Source of the DNA: UBA9653 sp014859835
Lineage (GTDB): Archaea > Thermoplasmatota > Thermoplasmata > UBA10834
Length of the DNA stretch: 31,319 bases
NCBI GenBank assembly: GCA_014859835.1
Contig: JACZKW010000077.1
Location: 1-31,319, forward strand
Reading direction: 5' to 3'
The notes beneath the pieces are model-generated. The model did no database searches. It had not been told where the DNA came from and was given only the letters and a program-made list of their open reading frames with translations. The translations under genes and the position numbers were made by a program. Positions 8,004 to 16,361 of this stretch are shown piece by piece. Every line of letters begins with the position of its first letter. Within the stretch, counting starts at the first letter, position 1.

Positions 8004-9242
8004 ATGTCAAGAAGTGTCCTCATTATTGGAGGAGGGCCCGCAGGCGTATCCGCGGCGAAGGCCCTCGTTGACAGAAGCGAAGGAATCGTGCTCGTAGAGA
8101 GGTCCGAATCCCTCGGCGGGATGGCAAGGGAGCTGACCTGCAAGGGCGTGAGCGAGTGCAGGAACTGCGGGGCATGCTATGTCGTCGACCGATCGACAGA
8201 ACTGCTGAGAGACCAAACCGCGGAGGTTCTGCTGCTCTCAGAGGCTACCCAGATCAAGAAAAACGGAAATGGGTATGAGGTCAAGATCAAAATCTCACCC
8301 AGATATGTCACTAACAACTGCATAGGGTGTAACAAGTGCGTCGAAGTATGCCCAGTGGAGGGCAAGGCAATCTTTACCCCTACGGGCAATGGTCAGCCTA
8401 GATATCACTGGATCGACAGGAGCAAGTGCCTGCACTTCAAGAAGGACAAGTGTCAGAAGTGCGCGGATGTGTGCCCGACCAAGGCGATAGATTACGAGAA
8501 TAGGGCGAGGAACGTTACCAGGAAGGTCTCATCAATCATCTGTGCCACAGGCATGGAGCCGGTGGACGCTTCCGAAGTCAAGAGGCTAGGCGGGGGCGTG
8601 CTGGAGAACGCGATCTCGAGCCTCGATGCGGAACGCATCCTCAACAAGCACGGTAGGCTGCTCAGGCCATCGGATGGCAAGCAGCCGAAGAAGGTCGCGG
8701 TCATACAATGTGTTGGATCCAGATCCACAAAGACAGGTGTTGAGTACTGCTCCAAGTTCTGCTGCAAGTATGCGACTAAGATTTCTCAGCTGCTCATCGA
8801 CCAGGACCCAGAGGTCAACCTGGATTTCTATTTCATGGACCTCAGGACCCTGTACGAACCACATGACGAGTTCAAGAGATGGGTCAAGGAGAGGAAGAAG
8901 ACGATCAGGATGATCCGGAGCATGCCGGCAGTCGTACTGCCTGGAAATGACGGCAATCTGGTCGTGAGGGCAGTGACGGAGACGGACTCAGAGGTCATAG
9001 AGACGGAATATGACCTGGTCTTGCTCTCGGTAGGAATGCGCCCTGCCGGCAATTCGAAGGAACTCATGGACGCCCTCGGCATCAAAACGGATGAAAGAGG
9101 GTTCGCGATATGCGACAAGTCCCTCGAAGACTCGGGAGTGTTCTTGGTCGGGACGACCTGCGAGCCCATGGACATAGAGGAGACATCTGTGAAGGCTGCT
9201 GCTGCGGCATCTCGTGCGAGTCATCGGAAGGAGGGAGTTTGA
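8004..9242 (+). CDS. hdrA: HdrA-like flavoprotein 1 (FAD domain with inserted 2x[4Fe-4S] domain)
   Basis: This 412-residue protein matches the central part of heterodisulfide reductase subunit A. It begins directly with the FAD Rossmann loop (GGGPAG, residues 9-14). A cysteine-rich CKGVSECRNCGAC stretch follows (C46, C52, C55, C58). An inserted ferredoxin domain comes next: CIGCNKCVEVCP (C106-C116) and CLHFKKDKCQKCADVCP (C142-C157, the HdrA-type C-x7-C spacing). Then come IQCVGSR and YCSKFCC (C249, C253, C254), also typical of HdrA. It lacks the N-terminal thioredoxin-reductase-independent domain and the C-terminal ferredoxin domain of full HdrA (about 650 residues); the next gene carries both. 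GGAGGG precedes the ATG. It is the first of five overlapping genes. HdrA carries the bifurcating FAD in known complexes, and that role here is inferred. Confidence 0.9.
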   Translation: MSRSVLIIGGGPAGVSAAKALVDRSEGIVLVERSESLGGMARELTCKGVSECRNCGACYVVDRSTELLRDQTAEVLLLSEATQIKKNGNGYEVKIKISPRYVTNNCIGCNKCVEVCPVEGKAIFTPTGNGQPRYHWIDRSKCLHFKKDKCQKCADVCPTKAIDYENRARNVTRKVSSIICATGMEPVDASEVKRLGGGVLENAISSLDAERILNKHGRLLRPSDGKQPKKVAVIQCVGSRSTKTGVEYCSKFCCKYATKISQLLIDQDPEVNLDFYFMDLRTLYEPHDEFKRWVKERKKTIRMIRSMPAVVLPGNDGNLVVRAVTETDSEVIETEYDLVLLSVGMRPAGNSKELMDALGIKTDERGFAICDKSLEDSGVFLVGTTCEPMDIEETSVKAAAAASRASHRKEGV

Positions 9243-10819
9243 TGAAAGGACAGATACAGGTCATCGGATGCAAATCCTGCACCGAGATCCCTCAACTCAT
9301 AGACATGAACAAGTTGATCGAGAAGGCATCGACGATGGATCTTGTCGTATCGACGGTACTAGTCGGAGCCGTCTGCGATTCAAAGAGCATAAAACAAGTC
9401 GTCCAGGAAGCAAAGGAAAGGGAGGTGGACAGGGTCGTCGTGCTCGCATGTCCCAAGAAGGTTGTCAACCCCGCGCTCCTGGCAGCATTCAAGAAGGCGA
9501 AGGTGAACGAATTCCTGGTCGAGTATGTCAACATAAGGGACGAGGTGGTCCTTCCGCACATGAACGATCCGCCCAGAGCGCAGGCGAAGGCTGAGACCAT
9601 GATGGTCGCTGCGCTACAGAAGGTGATGGGCCTCAAACCGCTGGAGACCCTCAAAGAGCAAATGAGGACGAGGAATGTCGTCGTGCTAGGCGGAGGTGCG
9701 TCCGGTAGGAAGGCGGCGGAAACCGCCGCGAAGACCGGAGCTCATACGATAATCATCGAGAAGGGCACGAAGAGCTTCAAAGCCCCTGGCGTACTGATGC
9801 AGAACTCCGTCCTGTTGAAATCCAAAGGGTACGGTGGTAATTTCGTATTGACCATCAGGGCAGGGGAGAAGGTGGAGGAGCTCGAGTGCGCAGCGATCGT
9901 GGTTGCGACCGGCGGCGGCTGGACCACACTCAATGGACCTCTCGCAAAGGCATGCAAGAGCGCGTTGCCTCTGTACGAACTGGACGAGCAGATACGCGCA
10001 GGCAAGAAGATGGAAGGCCCCATCGTGATAGTCGATTCGCCGGACCCAGCGGGCAAGTCCATGCAAGTTCGTGACTACGCATGGGATGAGTCACTGGAGC
10101 TAGCGATCGAACTCAAGAGACGTTCAACGGATTCAGACATCACCATCGTATTCCAAGAGATGAGGGCTTTCGGCCTATCCGAGCTGCGGTACAAGGAAGC
10201 GGCAGAGCTTGGAGTCAGATTCATCAGATACGATCCGACTGGAATCCCCAAGATCGATCCCAAGGAACCGAACGTGATATCTGTCAAGGACCTCGCACAG
10301 GGCGAGACGATCAGGTTGAGATTCGGGACTCTTGCATTCGCATCGATACCTGCGAACGATGACAACGAAGGCATCGCGGATACGCTGAGGATACCGATGT
10401 CTCCAGATGGTGGCATCAGGCACGGGAGCATACAGAGAGGCCCGGTAAGTACCCCAAGGCCAGGGATATTCGTCTGCGGCTCAGCCCTCTTCCCCAAGAC
10501 GAAGGATATCGCCGAGGAGGAAGGTATGGTTGCGGGCGAACTCGCAGGGGAGTTCGCATCGAAGGGGATCATCGAATACGGAGGATCGGTCGCCGAGGTC
10601 ACTCAGGAGAAATGCTCCGCGTGTCTGACATGCATCAGGACATGTCCATACGAGGCCCCGTTCATAGGCATTGCCAACAAAGCGGAGATACGCACCCAGG
10701 CATGCCAAGGGTGCGGGATGTGCGTCGGCATATGCCCGAGCAAAGCGATCGAGTTGCGCAACTGCACCGACGACCTCATAATGCAGGAGACCAAGACGAT
10801 GCTGAGAGGTGATTTCTGA
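9242..10819 (+). CDS. hdrA: HdrA-like flavoprotein 2 (HdrA N-domain, FAD domain, C-terminal 2x[4Fe-4S])
   Basis: This 525-residue protein is the complement of the preceding one. Residues 1-130 resemble the HdrA N-terminal domain (AVCDSKSIKQ, DRVVVLACPKK, EYVNIRDEVV). Residues 145-450 form a FAD domain with loop GGGASG (150-155) and the late FAD motif PGIFVCGSAL (408-416). Residues 455-505 form a ferredoxin domain with two clusters: CSACLTCIRTCP (C458-C468) and CQGCGMCVGICP (C488-C498). It lacks the ferredoxin insertion carried by gene 1. The chosen ATG (9242) overlaps the previous TGA as TGATG; an open frame extends upstream, but only inside the earlier gene. Together the two proteins hold all HdrA parts, so they probably act as a heterodimeric HdrA. 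No HdrB or HdrC gene is nearby. Confidence 0.9.
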   Translation: MKGQIQVIGCKSCTEIPQLIDMNKLIEKASTMDLVVSTVLVGAVCDSKSIKQVVQEAKEREVDRVVVLACPKKVVNPALLAAFKKAKVNEFLVEYVNIRDEVVLPHMNDPPRAQAKAETMMVAALQKVMGLKPLETLKEQMRTRNVVVLGGGASGRKAAETAAKTGAHTIIIEKGTKSFKAPGVLMQNSVLLKSKGYGGNFVLTIRAGEKVEELECAAIVVATGGGWTTLNGPLAKACKSALPLYELDEQIRAGKKMEGPIVIVDSPDPAGKSMQVRDYAWDESLELAIELKRRSTDSDITIVFQEMRAFGLSELRYKEAAELGVRFIRYDPTGIPKIDPKEPNVISVKDLAQGETIRLRFGTLAFASIPANDDNEGIADTLRIPMSPDGGIRHGSIQRGPVSTPRPGIFVCGSALFPKTKDIAEEEGMVAGELAGEFASKGIIEYGGSVAEVTQEKCSACLTCIRTCPYEAPFIGIANKAEIRTQACQGCGMCVGICPSKAIELRNCTDDLIMQETKTMLRGDF

Positions 10820-11238
10820 TGACACCGCGCAGACCCAAGATAGTCGGCTTCTGCTGTGAGCGGCACGGTCTGGACTCGCCCGTTGCAGCTGCGAAATCTG
10901 GCACCACATATGATGCGAGTGTGAGGATCATCGATGTACCGTGCACCGGAAGGGTGGATGGACTGCACATACTGAAGGCGCTCGAGGATGGCGCGGATGC
11001 CGTCTTCGTGCTCGGTTGTCTCGAGAAGAACTGTTACTATGATACTGGCTCCATAGAAGGCAGGAAGCGGGTGGAATATGTCAGATCGATGCTCGAGGAG
11101 GCAGGCATCGAGAAGGAGAGGGTCGAGATGTTCAACACATCCTCGACCATGGCCTGGAAATTCCCGGAGATAGTCTCTAAGATGTGTGATGTCGTCAATC
11201 GACTCGGTCCGCTCGGCAAGGAGGGTGATGAGCAATGA
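10819..11238 (+). CDS. mvhD: MvhD/FrhD-like [2Fe-2S] electron-transfer subunit
   Basis: The 139-residue protein fits the MvhD (methyl-viologen-reducing hydrogenase delta) family: VGFCCERHG at 9-17, PCTGRVDGLHILKALEDGADAVFVLGC around C42-C67, then a KNCYY segment with C72. MvhD links an electron donor to HdrA in methanogen Hdr-Mvh complexes and occurs in the acetogen MetFV-HdrABC-MvhD complex. Cysteines at 12, 13, 42, 67 and 72 could hold the [2Fe-2S] cluster. The usual second cysteine of the N-terminal FxCxxC motif is His16 here, while an extra Cys sits at 12. The ATG overlaps the previous stop (TGATG) and the end overlaps metV (ATGA), so translation is coupled. No hydrogenase large or small subunit gene is in the window, so the donor is unknown. 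Confidence 0.87.
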   Translation: MTPRRPKIVGFCCERHGLDSPVAAAKSGTTYDASVRIIDVPCTGRVDGLHILKALEDGADAVFVLGCLEKNCYYDTGSIEGRKRVEYVRSMLEEAGIEKERVEMFNTSSTMAWKFPEIVSKMCDVVNRLGPLGKEGDEQ

Positions 11239-11939
11239 TAGTCGCGAAGAGAAAGCCCCTCGGAGAGATCGCAGACATGATCGCTCCGTACAAGAAGATC
11301 ACGGTGATCGGGTGCAGGAGCTGTGTGGCGATCTGTCTAGCAGGTGGAGAGAAGGAAGTCAAGATGCTCGTCTCCGCGCTCAAGGTCAAGAACAAGAAGG
11401 AGGGCAGGAAGCAACAGTTCGAAGCACTCGTTGTCGAGAGGCAGTGCGAGAAGGAATGGATCCAGGAGGTCGAGGACAAGATACTCGATTCCGACCTCGT
11501 ATTGTCCATGGCCTGTTCGCTGGGTGCCCAGACGATAGGTGATAACTACCCGCACAAGCTCGTGTTCCCCGCGCTCAACACGGGGATATTCGGCGTGCCA
11601 GAGGAGCAGGGCGTGTGGTCCGAGAAGTGCGTTGGTTGCGGCAATTGCATCATACACACGACCGGAGGCATATGCCCCATCGCGAGATGCGCCAAGAGCA
11701 TGTTGAACGGTCCATGCGGCGGATCATCGGACGGTCATTGTGAAGTGAACCTGGAGATCGATTGCGCATGGTATGCGATCCACGAGAGGCTCAAACTGCA
11801 GAACAGGCTTGAGCTGATCGAACAGGTATCAGCACCTAAGGATTGGTCGACCAGCCATTCGGGTGGAAGACGCACATACGTCAGAGAGGACGCGAAGCTG
11901 ACTCAGCACCAGAAGAAAGGAAAGGAGGCGGTCAGATGA
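11235..11939 (+). CDS. metV: MetV-like partner subunit of methylene-THF reductase (zinc/iron-sulfur protein)
   Basis: The 234-residue protein belongs to the 'methylene-THF reductase C-terminal' (MetV) family. It has an N-terminal domain with GCRSCVAIC (C27, C30, C34) and a C-terminal cysteine-rich block: CVGCGNC (C132-C138), GGICPIARCAK (C147, C152), NGPCGG (C161), CEV (C169) and CAW (C177). In acetogens MetV pairs with MetF, carries Fe-S clusters and connects the flavin reductase to its electron donor. The N-terminal part resembles the start of HdrA-like protein 2 (both have a VIGC-x-SC motif), which hints at shared ancestry. The ATG overlaps the mvhD stop by the ATGA arrangement, and metF overlaps its end. 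The basic C-terminal tail of about 35 residues has no recognised domain. Confidence 0.93.
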   Translation: MIVAKRKPLGEIADMIAPYKKITVIGCRSCVAICLAGGEKEVKMLVSALKVKNKKEGRKQQFEALVVERQCEKEWIQEVEDKILDSDLVLSMACSLGAQTIGDNYPHKLVFPALNTGIFGVPEEQGVWSEKCVGCGNCIIHTTGGICPIARCAKSMLNGPCGGSSDGHCEVNLEIDCAWYAIHERLKLQNRLELIEQVSAPKDWSTSHSGGRRTYVREDAKLTQHQKKGKEAVR

Positions 11940-12853
11940 AGGCTGGCAGCAACCTGGAGAGGGTCTTCGAATCGGGCAAGTTCGTCGTCACCGCCGAGAT
12001 CGGCCCGCCGCAGTCTGCGAATCCGGAACCGCTCGTCCACCATGCAAAGATGTTGAAGGGCTATGCGGACGCGTTCAACCTTACGGACAACCAGACCGCG
12101 GTGGTGAGGTTATCCAGCATCGCCAGTGCGGTCATAGTCATGAGAGAAGGTGTGGAACCGGTCATCCAGATGACCTGCAGGGACAGGAACAGGATCGCCC
12201 TCCAGAGCGATCTGTTGGGCGCGAGTGCCCTCGGAGTAAGGAACGTGCTCTGCTTGACCGGGGACCATCAGATCTTCGGCAACGAGAAGGGCGCGAAGAG
12301 CGTGTTCGACTTCGATTCGATCTCTGAGCTACAGGTCTTCGACAGGCTTAGAAGGGAAGGCAAGCAGGTTGGCGGAGGAGAGATAAAGGACCCACCCAAA
12401 GTGTATCTGGGCTGCGCAGAGAACCCTTTTGCGACTCCATACGAGTTCAGGGCTTCGCGGTTGGCGAAGAAGATAGCGGCCGGTGCCGACTTCTGTCAAA
12501 CGCAGGCCATATTCGACATGGACTTGTTCGAGAAGTGGATGGATGAAGTCCGCAGCCGAGGTCTAGATAAGAAAATCCACATACTAGCTGGGGTCATACC
12601 CATGAAGACCGCCGGCGCTGCGAGATACATGAAGAACAAGGTCCCTGGAATGATCGTCCCCAACCATATCATCGACAGGATGAAGAATGCCAAGGACTCC
12701 AAGGAAGAGGGCATCAGGCTATGCGTGGAACAGATTGAAACGCTCAAGAAGATGAGGGGGGTCCATGGCATCCACATAATGGCAGTCATGTGGGAAGATA
12801 TCGTGCCCAGGATAGTCGAAGAGGCAGGGCTCCTTCCGAGGCCGACTTTCTGA
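11936..12853 (+). CDS. metF: Methylenetetrahydrofolate reductase (MetF)
   Basis: The 305-residue TIM-barrel flavoprotein reduces methylene-THF to methyl-THF. The conserved catalytic Glu is in TAEIGPP (E21), and the folate-site Asp is in LTDNQ (D51). The core motif QMTCRDRNRIALQSDLLGA is followed by GVRNVLCLTGDH, as in bacterial MetF. The start is the ATG at 11936, which overlaps the metV TGA (ATGA); the frame is open further upstream but only within metV. It is the last gene of the five-gene overlapping unit. Short MetF proteins that need MetV are the rule in acetogens. Direct NAD(P)H use is unlikely given the partner genes. The product would feed methyl groups to acetyl-CoA synthase and/or methionine synthesis; neither is in the window. 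Confidence 0.94.
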   Translation: MKAGSNLERVFESGKFVVTAEIGPPQSANPEPLVHHAKMLKGYADAFNLTDNQTAVVRLSSIASAVIVMREGVEPVIQMTCRDRNRIALQSDLLGASALGVRNVLCLTGDHQIFGNEKGAKSVFDFDSISELQVFDRLRREGKQVGGGEIKDPPKVYLGCAENPFATPYEFRASRLAKKIAAGADFCQTQAIFDMDLFEKWMDEVRSRGLDKKIHILAGVIPMKTAGAARYMKNKVPGMIVPNHIIDRMKNAKDSKEEGIRLCVEQIETLKKMRGVHGIHIMAVMWEDIVPRIVEEAGLLPRPTF

Positions 12854-12890
12854 TTTGACTCCGCGGCCGATGCCTGCGAGGTATGATACG

Positions 12891-14549
12891 ATGTCGCAAA
12901 CTGAGTTCGACCAATTGAACGAGCAGATGCTTGTGAAGCTATTCGAGATCAGCCCGGATGCAGCCACGCAATCCGGAAAGCACAAACCATACGATCTACA
13001 CCTACCTCATGGTGGTTTCAAGCGTCTGGACGATACGCTCAATCTTCTAGAATCATGGCACAAGGAAGCGAGCAGGATCGCGGACTCGGCGGAACTCACG
13101 CCGGATCAGGGCATTTCACTCGAGTTGCTGGAAATGTCCCTCGAGCTCCAGAGGTTCGCGATAGACGATTATCCGATGTGGAAGATGTATCCGAATGGCC
13201 TCGAGCACCCGGGCTGGCTCCTTTTTTTGATGGCGGTAAGGGAGTACGCACCCCTTCCGGATAGGGTTGAGGGCATCGTGTCGAGGATAGGCGAGTTGCC
13301 ACGCTATCTCGGGGAATTCAGACAGCGGTTCTCAAACTCGAAGCCTGTAAGGGTATGGACCGAGATCGCGATCGAGACATGCGAAGGCGTACCAGACTAC
13401 CTTGCTCATCTGCGGAGCTTCTCTCAGGATAGCATATCATCATCCCTTCTCGCCCAGATGGATAAGAACATCGCTTATGCGAACGAGGATATCGCCGATC
13501 ACAAGGATTGGCTGAAAGGAATGCTAGATGTATCCGTTGAGCAGTTCGCGATGGGCAGGGAGAAGTTCGCAAAACTGTTAAAGATCCGTGGGATCGATTA
13601 TCTCCCAGACGAGATCCTTGCCATAGCGGAGATGACGATACACGAACTCAAAGAGGAACGTGTCATCATCTCTGGTAGGATATCCCCGGACGGGACTCCA
13701 GAAAAGGCCAAGCAGATAGTCGAATCGGACACACCCGACACCATCGAAGATGTGCTAGCAGTCACCAGCAGCGAGACGGAGAACGCTAAACGGTTCCTAA
13801 TCGAGCACGACCTTATCACACTCGACCATGAGGGAATCCTCAATTTCGTCAAGACCCCTGAATTCCTCAGTTCTGCTATCCCGACCGCAGCGTTGATGAT
13901 GCCAGCCGTCTTTGACAAGACCCAACATGGAACTTATCTAATCACGGACCCGCCGGACAAAGCCGACCTCAGGAGCCTTTGGAACCGCGCGGCCATCATC
14001 AACACAGTTGTACATGAAGCATATCCCGGCCATTTCCATCAAGGAGCGGTGTCGAACAGCAAGCCATGGATGCATCAGCTGCCGCACATGCTGATCGCCT
14101 CGGACACAATGATCCCTGCCTATGAGATGATGGAGGGATGGGCACATTATTGCGAGAAGATGATGTACGACCACAAGTTCTGCGGAACGGATAAGGACGC
14201 TCTCGCGATGATAGAGTTCGGCCTCTGGAGAGCCTGCAGGGCGATATACGATGTGGAACTCGCTCATGGGGACGTATCGATCGACGAGATGGTGGAGATG
14301 TTCGTCCGTGAGACGAGCACCACGAGGAATTCCGCAGAGGCGGATGTCAAAGGATTTTCGCACACGCCAGGGTACGGTCTATCATACATGATGGGAAGGA
14401 AGATGGTCCTGGGGTTCAGGAAAGAGCTGGAGCACGAGCTCGGGCAACGATTCGATGAGAAGATATTCCACGACCAGATGGCGGAGAACGGCAACCTCCC
14501 GTTCCATCTGGCCAAGAGAGCGGTCAGATCAGCGATGGCACTTCGCTGA
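12891..14549 (+). CDS. DUF885-family predicted metallopeptidase, copy 1
   Basis: The 552-residue protein belongs to DUF885, a largely uncharacterised family with zinc-peptidase features. It has HEAYPGH (375-381) followed about 35 residues later by EGWAHY (415-420); in gluzincin peptidases these supply the zinc ligands and catalytic Glu. No signal peptide is visible, so it is probably cytoplasmic. Start choice: the ATG at 12891 has GAGGT 8 nt upstream and aligns exactly with the start of the next paralogue (both reach FDQLNE at about residue 6). A TTG at 12855 and an ATG at 12870 are alternatives. It begins 37 bp after metF on the same strand and may be co-transcribed. Peptide hydrolysis is the best guess; the substrate is unknown. 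Confidence 0.85.
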   Translation: MSQTEFDQLNEQMLVKLFEISPDAATQSGKHKPYDLHLPHGGFKRLDDTLNLLESWHKEASRIADSAELTPDQGISLELLEMSLELQRFAIDDYPMWKMYPNGLEHPGWLLFLMAVREYAPLPDRVEGIVSRIGELPRYLGEFRQRFSNSKPVRVWTEIAIETCEGVPDYLAHLRSFSQDSISSSLLAQMDKNIAYANEDIADHKDWLKGMLDVSVEQFAMGREKFAKLLKIRGIDYLPDEILAIAEMTIHELKEERVIISGRISPDGTPEKAKQIVESDTPDTIEDVLAVTSSETENAKRFLIEHDLITLDHEGILNFVKTPEFLSSAIPTAALMMPAVFDKTQHGTYLITDPPDKADLRSLWNRAAIINTVVHEAYPGHFHQGAVSNSKPWMHQLPHMLIASDTMIPAYEMMEGWAHYCEKMMYDHKFCGTDKDALAMIEFGLWRACRAIYDVELAHGDVSIDEMVEMFVRETSTTRNSAEADVKGFSHTPGYGLSYMMGRKMVLGFRKELEHELGQRFDEKIFHDQMAENGNLPFHLAKRAVRSAMALR

Positions 14550-14622
14550 CGGATCGAAGGAACCCGATTGTGGCTCAGGAAGACTCATACTGCATGATGC
14601 CATCTCCCTGTAAGGTGATCAT

Positions 14623-16266
14623 GTGGGGGCACATGCCTTTGATCAGCTGAACGAAGAGATGCTCAATAGACTACTCGCTGTGAATCCAGATATAGGCACA
14701 GCATTGGGATTACACGACCCCTATGACATGTATCTGCCCCATGGCGGTGTCAAGCGGATCGATGATACACTAGACATACTGAAAGAATGGCGGGTCAGGG
14801 CGCGTGCGCTCGATCCTGCGGATTTCACACTTGACCGGAGACTGATGTTGAAGGTGCTCGACATCTCCATCGATTTCACCACCTTTGGCAGGCATGAGTA
14901 TCCGCTCTGGAGGATGCACCCAGACGAGATCGAAGGACTTGGCGGACTCGTGTTCATGATGTTCTCGAGGGATTATGCGCCCATCGAATTCAGGGCTCGG
15001 GCCATGGCTAGCCGACTCCAGCAGGTGCCGAAGCACTTCGAGGAGTTCAGGGCAAGGTTCAACGGACATAGGACTGTGAAACTCTGGACGGAAGGAGCCA
15101 TCGAGTCCTGTGACCAGTTCCCAGATTTTCTGACTTTCGTCGAGCAGTCCTGGAAGGATGATATCACACCAGAGATAGCCAAGGCTCTCTCCGAGGGCGT
15201 GGATGTGACCAAGGCGGCCGTCACGGAGCAGAAGGAGTGGCTCGAGGGACTCCTAAAGACAGCGGATGCGGACTTCGCAATGGGCAGAGTGAAGTTCGAG
15301 AAGCTGATTGAGATGAGAGGTTTGGGCATGGATTCAGACGCGATCCTTGCACTCGGAGAGAAGTATCTGAGGGAACTCAAGGTCGAGCGAGAGGTCATAT
15401 CCGAAAAGATCTCACCGGGCGGAGGAGTCGATGGCGCGAAGAAAGTGGTGGAATCACACGCGCCAAAGACCTTCGAAGAAGGACTGAAAGCAACAGAGGA
15501 GGAGATGCTCAAGGCCAAACGGTTCATCATAGCGAACGGGATAGCTACCATAGATGAGACCAGTGTTCTCAAGATAATCGAGACTCCGGCATTCCTCGCC
15601 CCCGTGTTGCCCTATGCGGCGCTGTTCATGCCGTCCAAGTTCGACAAGATCCAAGAAGGGGCATATGTCGTAACCAGGCCCAAGGATCCCAAGGATCTTG
15701 GCAGCCACCTCAACCACGGGTCCATAATAAACACCGCGGTGCACGAGGCATACCCGGGTCACTTCCACCAGGGTGTCAGATCCAATGGCAAGCACTGGAT
15801 GCTGCAGCTGCATCAGATGTCAGACAACCTTTACGTCGCTGCGGAAACGGTGGAGGGATGGGCCCACTACTGCGAGAAGATGATGTATGATCACGGATAC
15901 GGGACCGATGACGAAGCAGTCCTGGAAATGGTCAACGGAGCCCTTTGGCGGGCATATAGGATAGTCGCGGACATCAGACTTGCAAGAGGTGAGGCTACCG
16001 TCGAAGAGATGGTCGACCTCGCCGTGAACGAGATAGGCATTCCAAGGAACGCTGCGAGAGACGAAGTGATCAGATACACCAGGACTCCAGGACAGGCACT
16101 GTCATATCTCATCGGCAGACATCTGATAATCGAGTTCAGGAAGGAGATGGAGAAGGAACTGGGAGGTGCTTTCGACGAGAAGATGTTCCATGATCTTGTC
16201 GCAGACTATGCGTACCTGCCGATATTCCTGATGAGGGATGCAGTGAAGGAGAGCATGAAAGGGTGA
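14623..16266 (+). CDS. DUF885-family predicted metallopeptidase, copy 2
   Basis: This 547-residue paralogue of the preceding gene aligns along its full length: FDQLNE at the start, YLPHGG at 37-42, HEAYPGH at 374-380, EGWAHYCEKMMYD after it, and a closely similar C-terminus. Both copies keep the presumed zinc and catalytic residues, so both are probably active. The start is a GTG with AGGTGA just upstream; the out-of-frame ATG two bases earlier is not used. The 73-bp gap to copy 1 shows no clear promoter, so this looks like a tandem duplication in one transcript. Sequence divergence between the copies is substantial, which points to an old duplication and possibly different peptide specificities. 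Confidence 0.85.
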   Translation: MGAHAFDQLNEEMLNRLLAVNPDIGTALGLHDPYDMYLPHGGVKRIDDTLDILKEWRVRARALDPADFTLDRRLMLKVLDISIDFTTFGRHEYPLWRMHPDEIEGLGGLVFMMFSRDYAPIEFRARAMASRLQQVPKHFEEFRARFNGHRTVKLWTEGAIESCDQFPDFLTFVEQSWKDDITPEIAKALSEGVDVTKAAVTEQKEWLEGLLKTADADFAMGRVKFEKLIEMRGLGMDSDAILALGEKYLRELKVEREVISEKISPGGGVDGAKKVVESHAPKTFEEGLKATEEEMLKAKRFIIANGIATIDETSVLKIIETPAFLAPVLPYAALFMPSKFDKIQEGAYVVTRPKDPKDLGSHLNHGSIINTAVHEAYPGHFHQGVRSNGKHWMLQLHQMSDNLYVAAETVEGWAHYCEKMMYDHGYGTDDEAVLEMVNGALWRAYRIVADIRLARGEATVEEMVDLAVNEIGIPRNAARDEVIRYTRTPGQALSYLIGRHLIIEFRKEMEKELGGAFDEKMFHDLVADYAYLPIFLMRDAVKESMKG

Positions 16267-16319
16267 GAACGGGACATCACCCGATGCACCGTTGGAGATG
16301 AACGCTGAACTGCATCACA

Positions 16320-16332
16320 CCCAAATAATTCA
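16320..16332 (+). promoter_or_regulatory. Weak TATA-like element upstream of the second MFS gene
   Basis: CCCAAATAATTC lies about 30-40 nt before the ATG at 16362, which would give a nearly leaderless transcript. No clear Shine-Dalgarno precedes this ATG, which fits leaderless initiation. Confidence 0.3.
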
Positions 16333-16361
16333 TGTGCTAGTTCGTCATCCACCTTTCGGAT

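Noticed and set aside
8004..12853. A hydrogenase- or heterodisulfide-reductase-type methanogenesis locus
   Set aside because: HdrA and MvhD-like genes are present, but HdrB, HdrC and hydrogenase large and small subunits are not, and the operon ends in metV and metF. The folate pathway explains it better.
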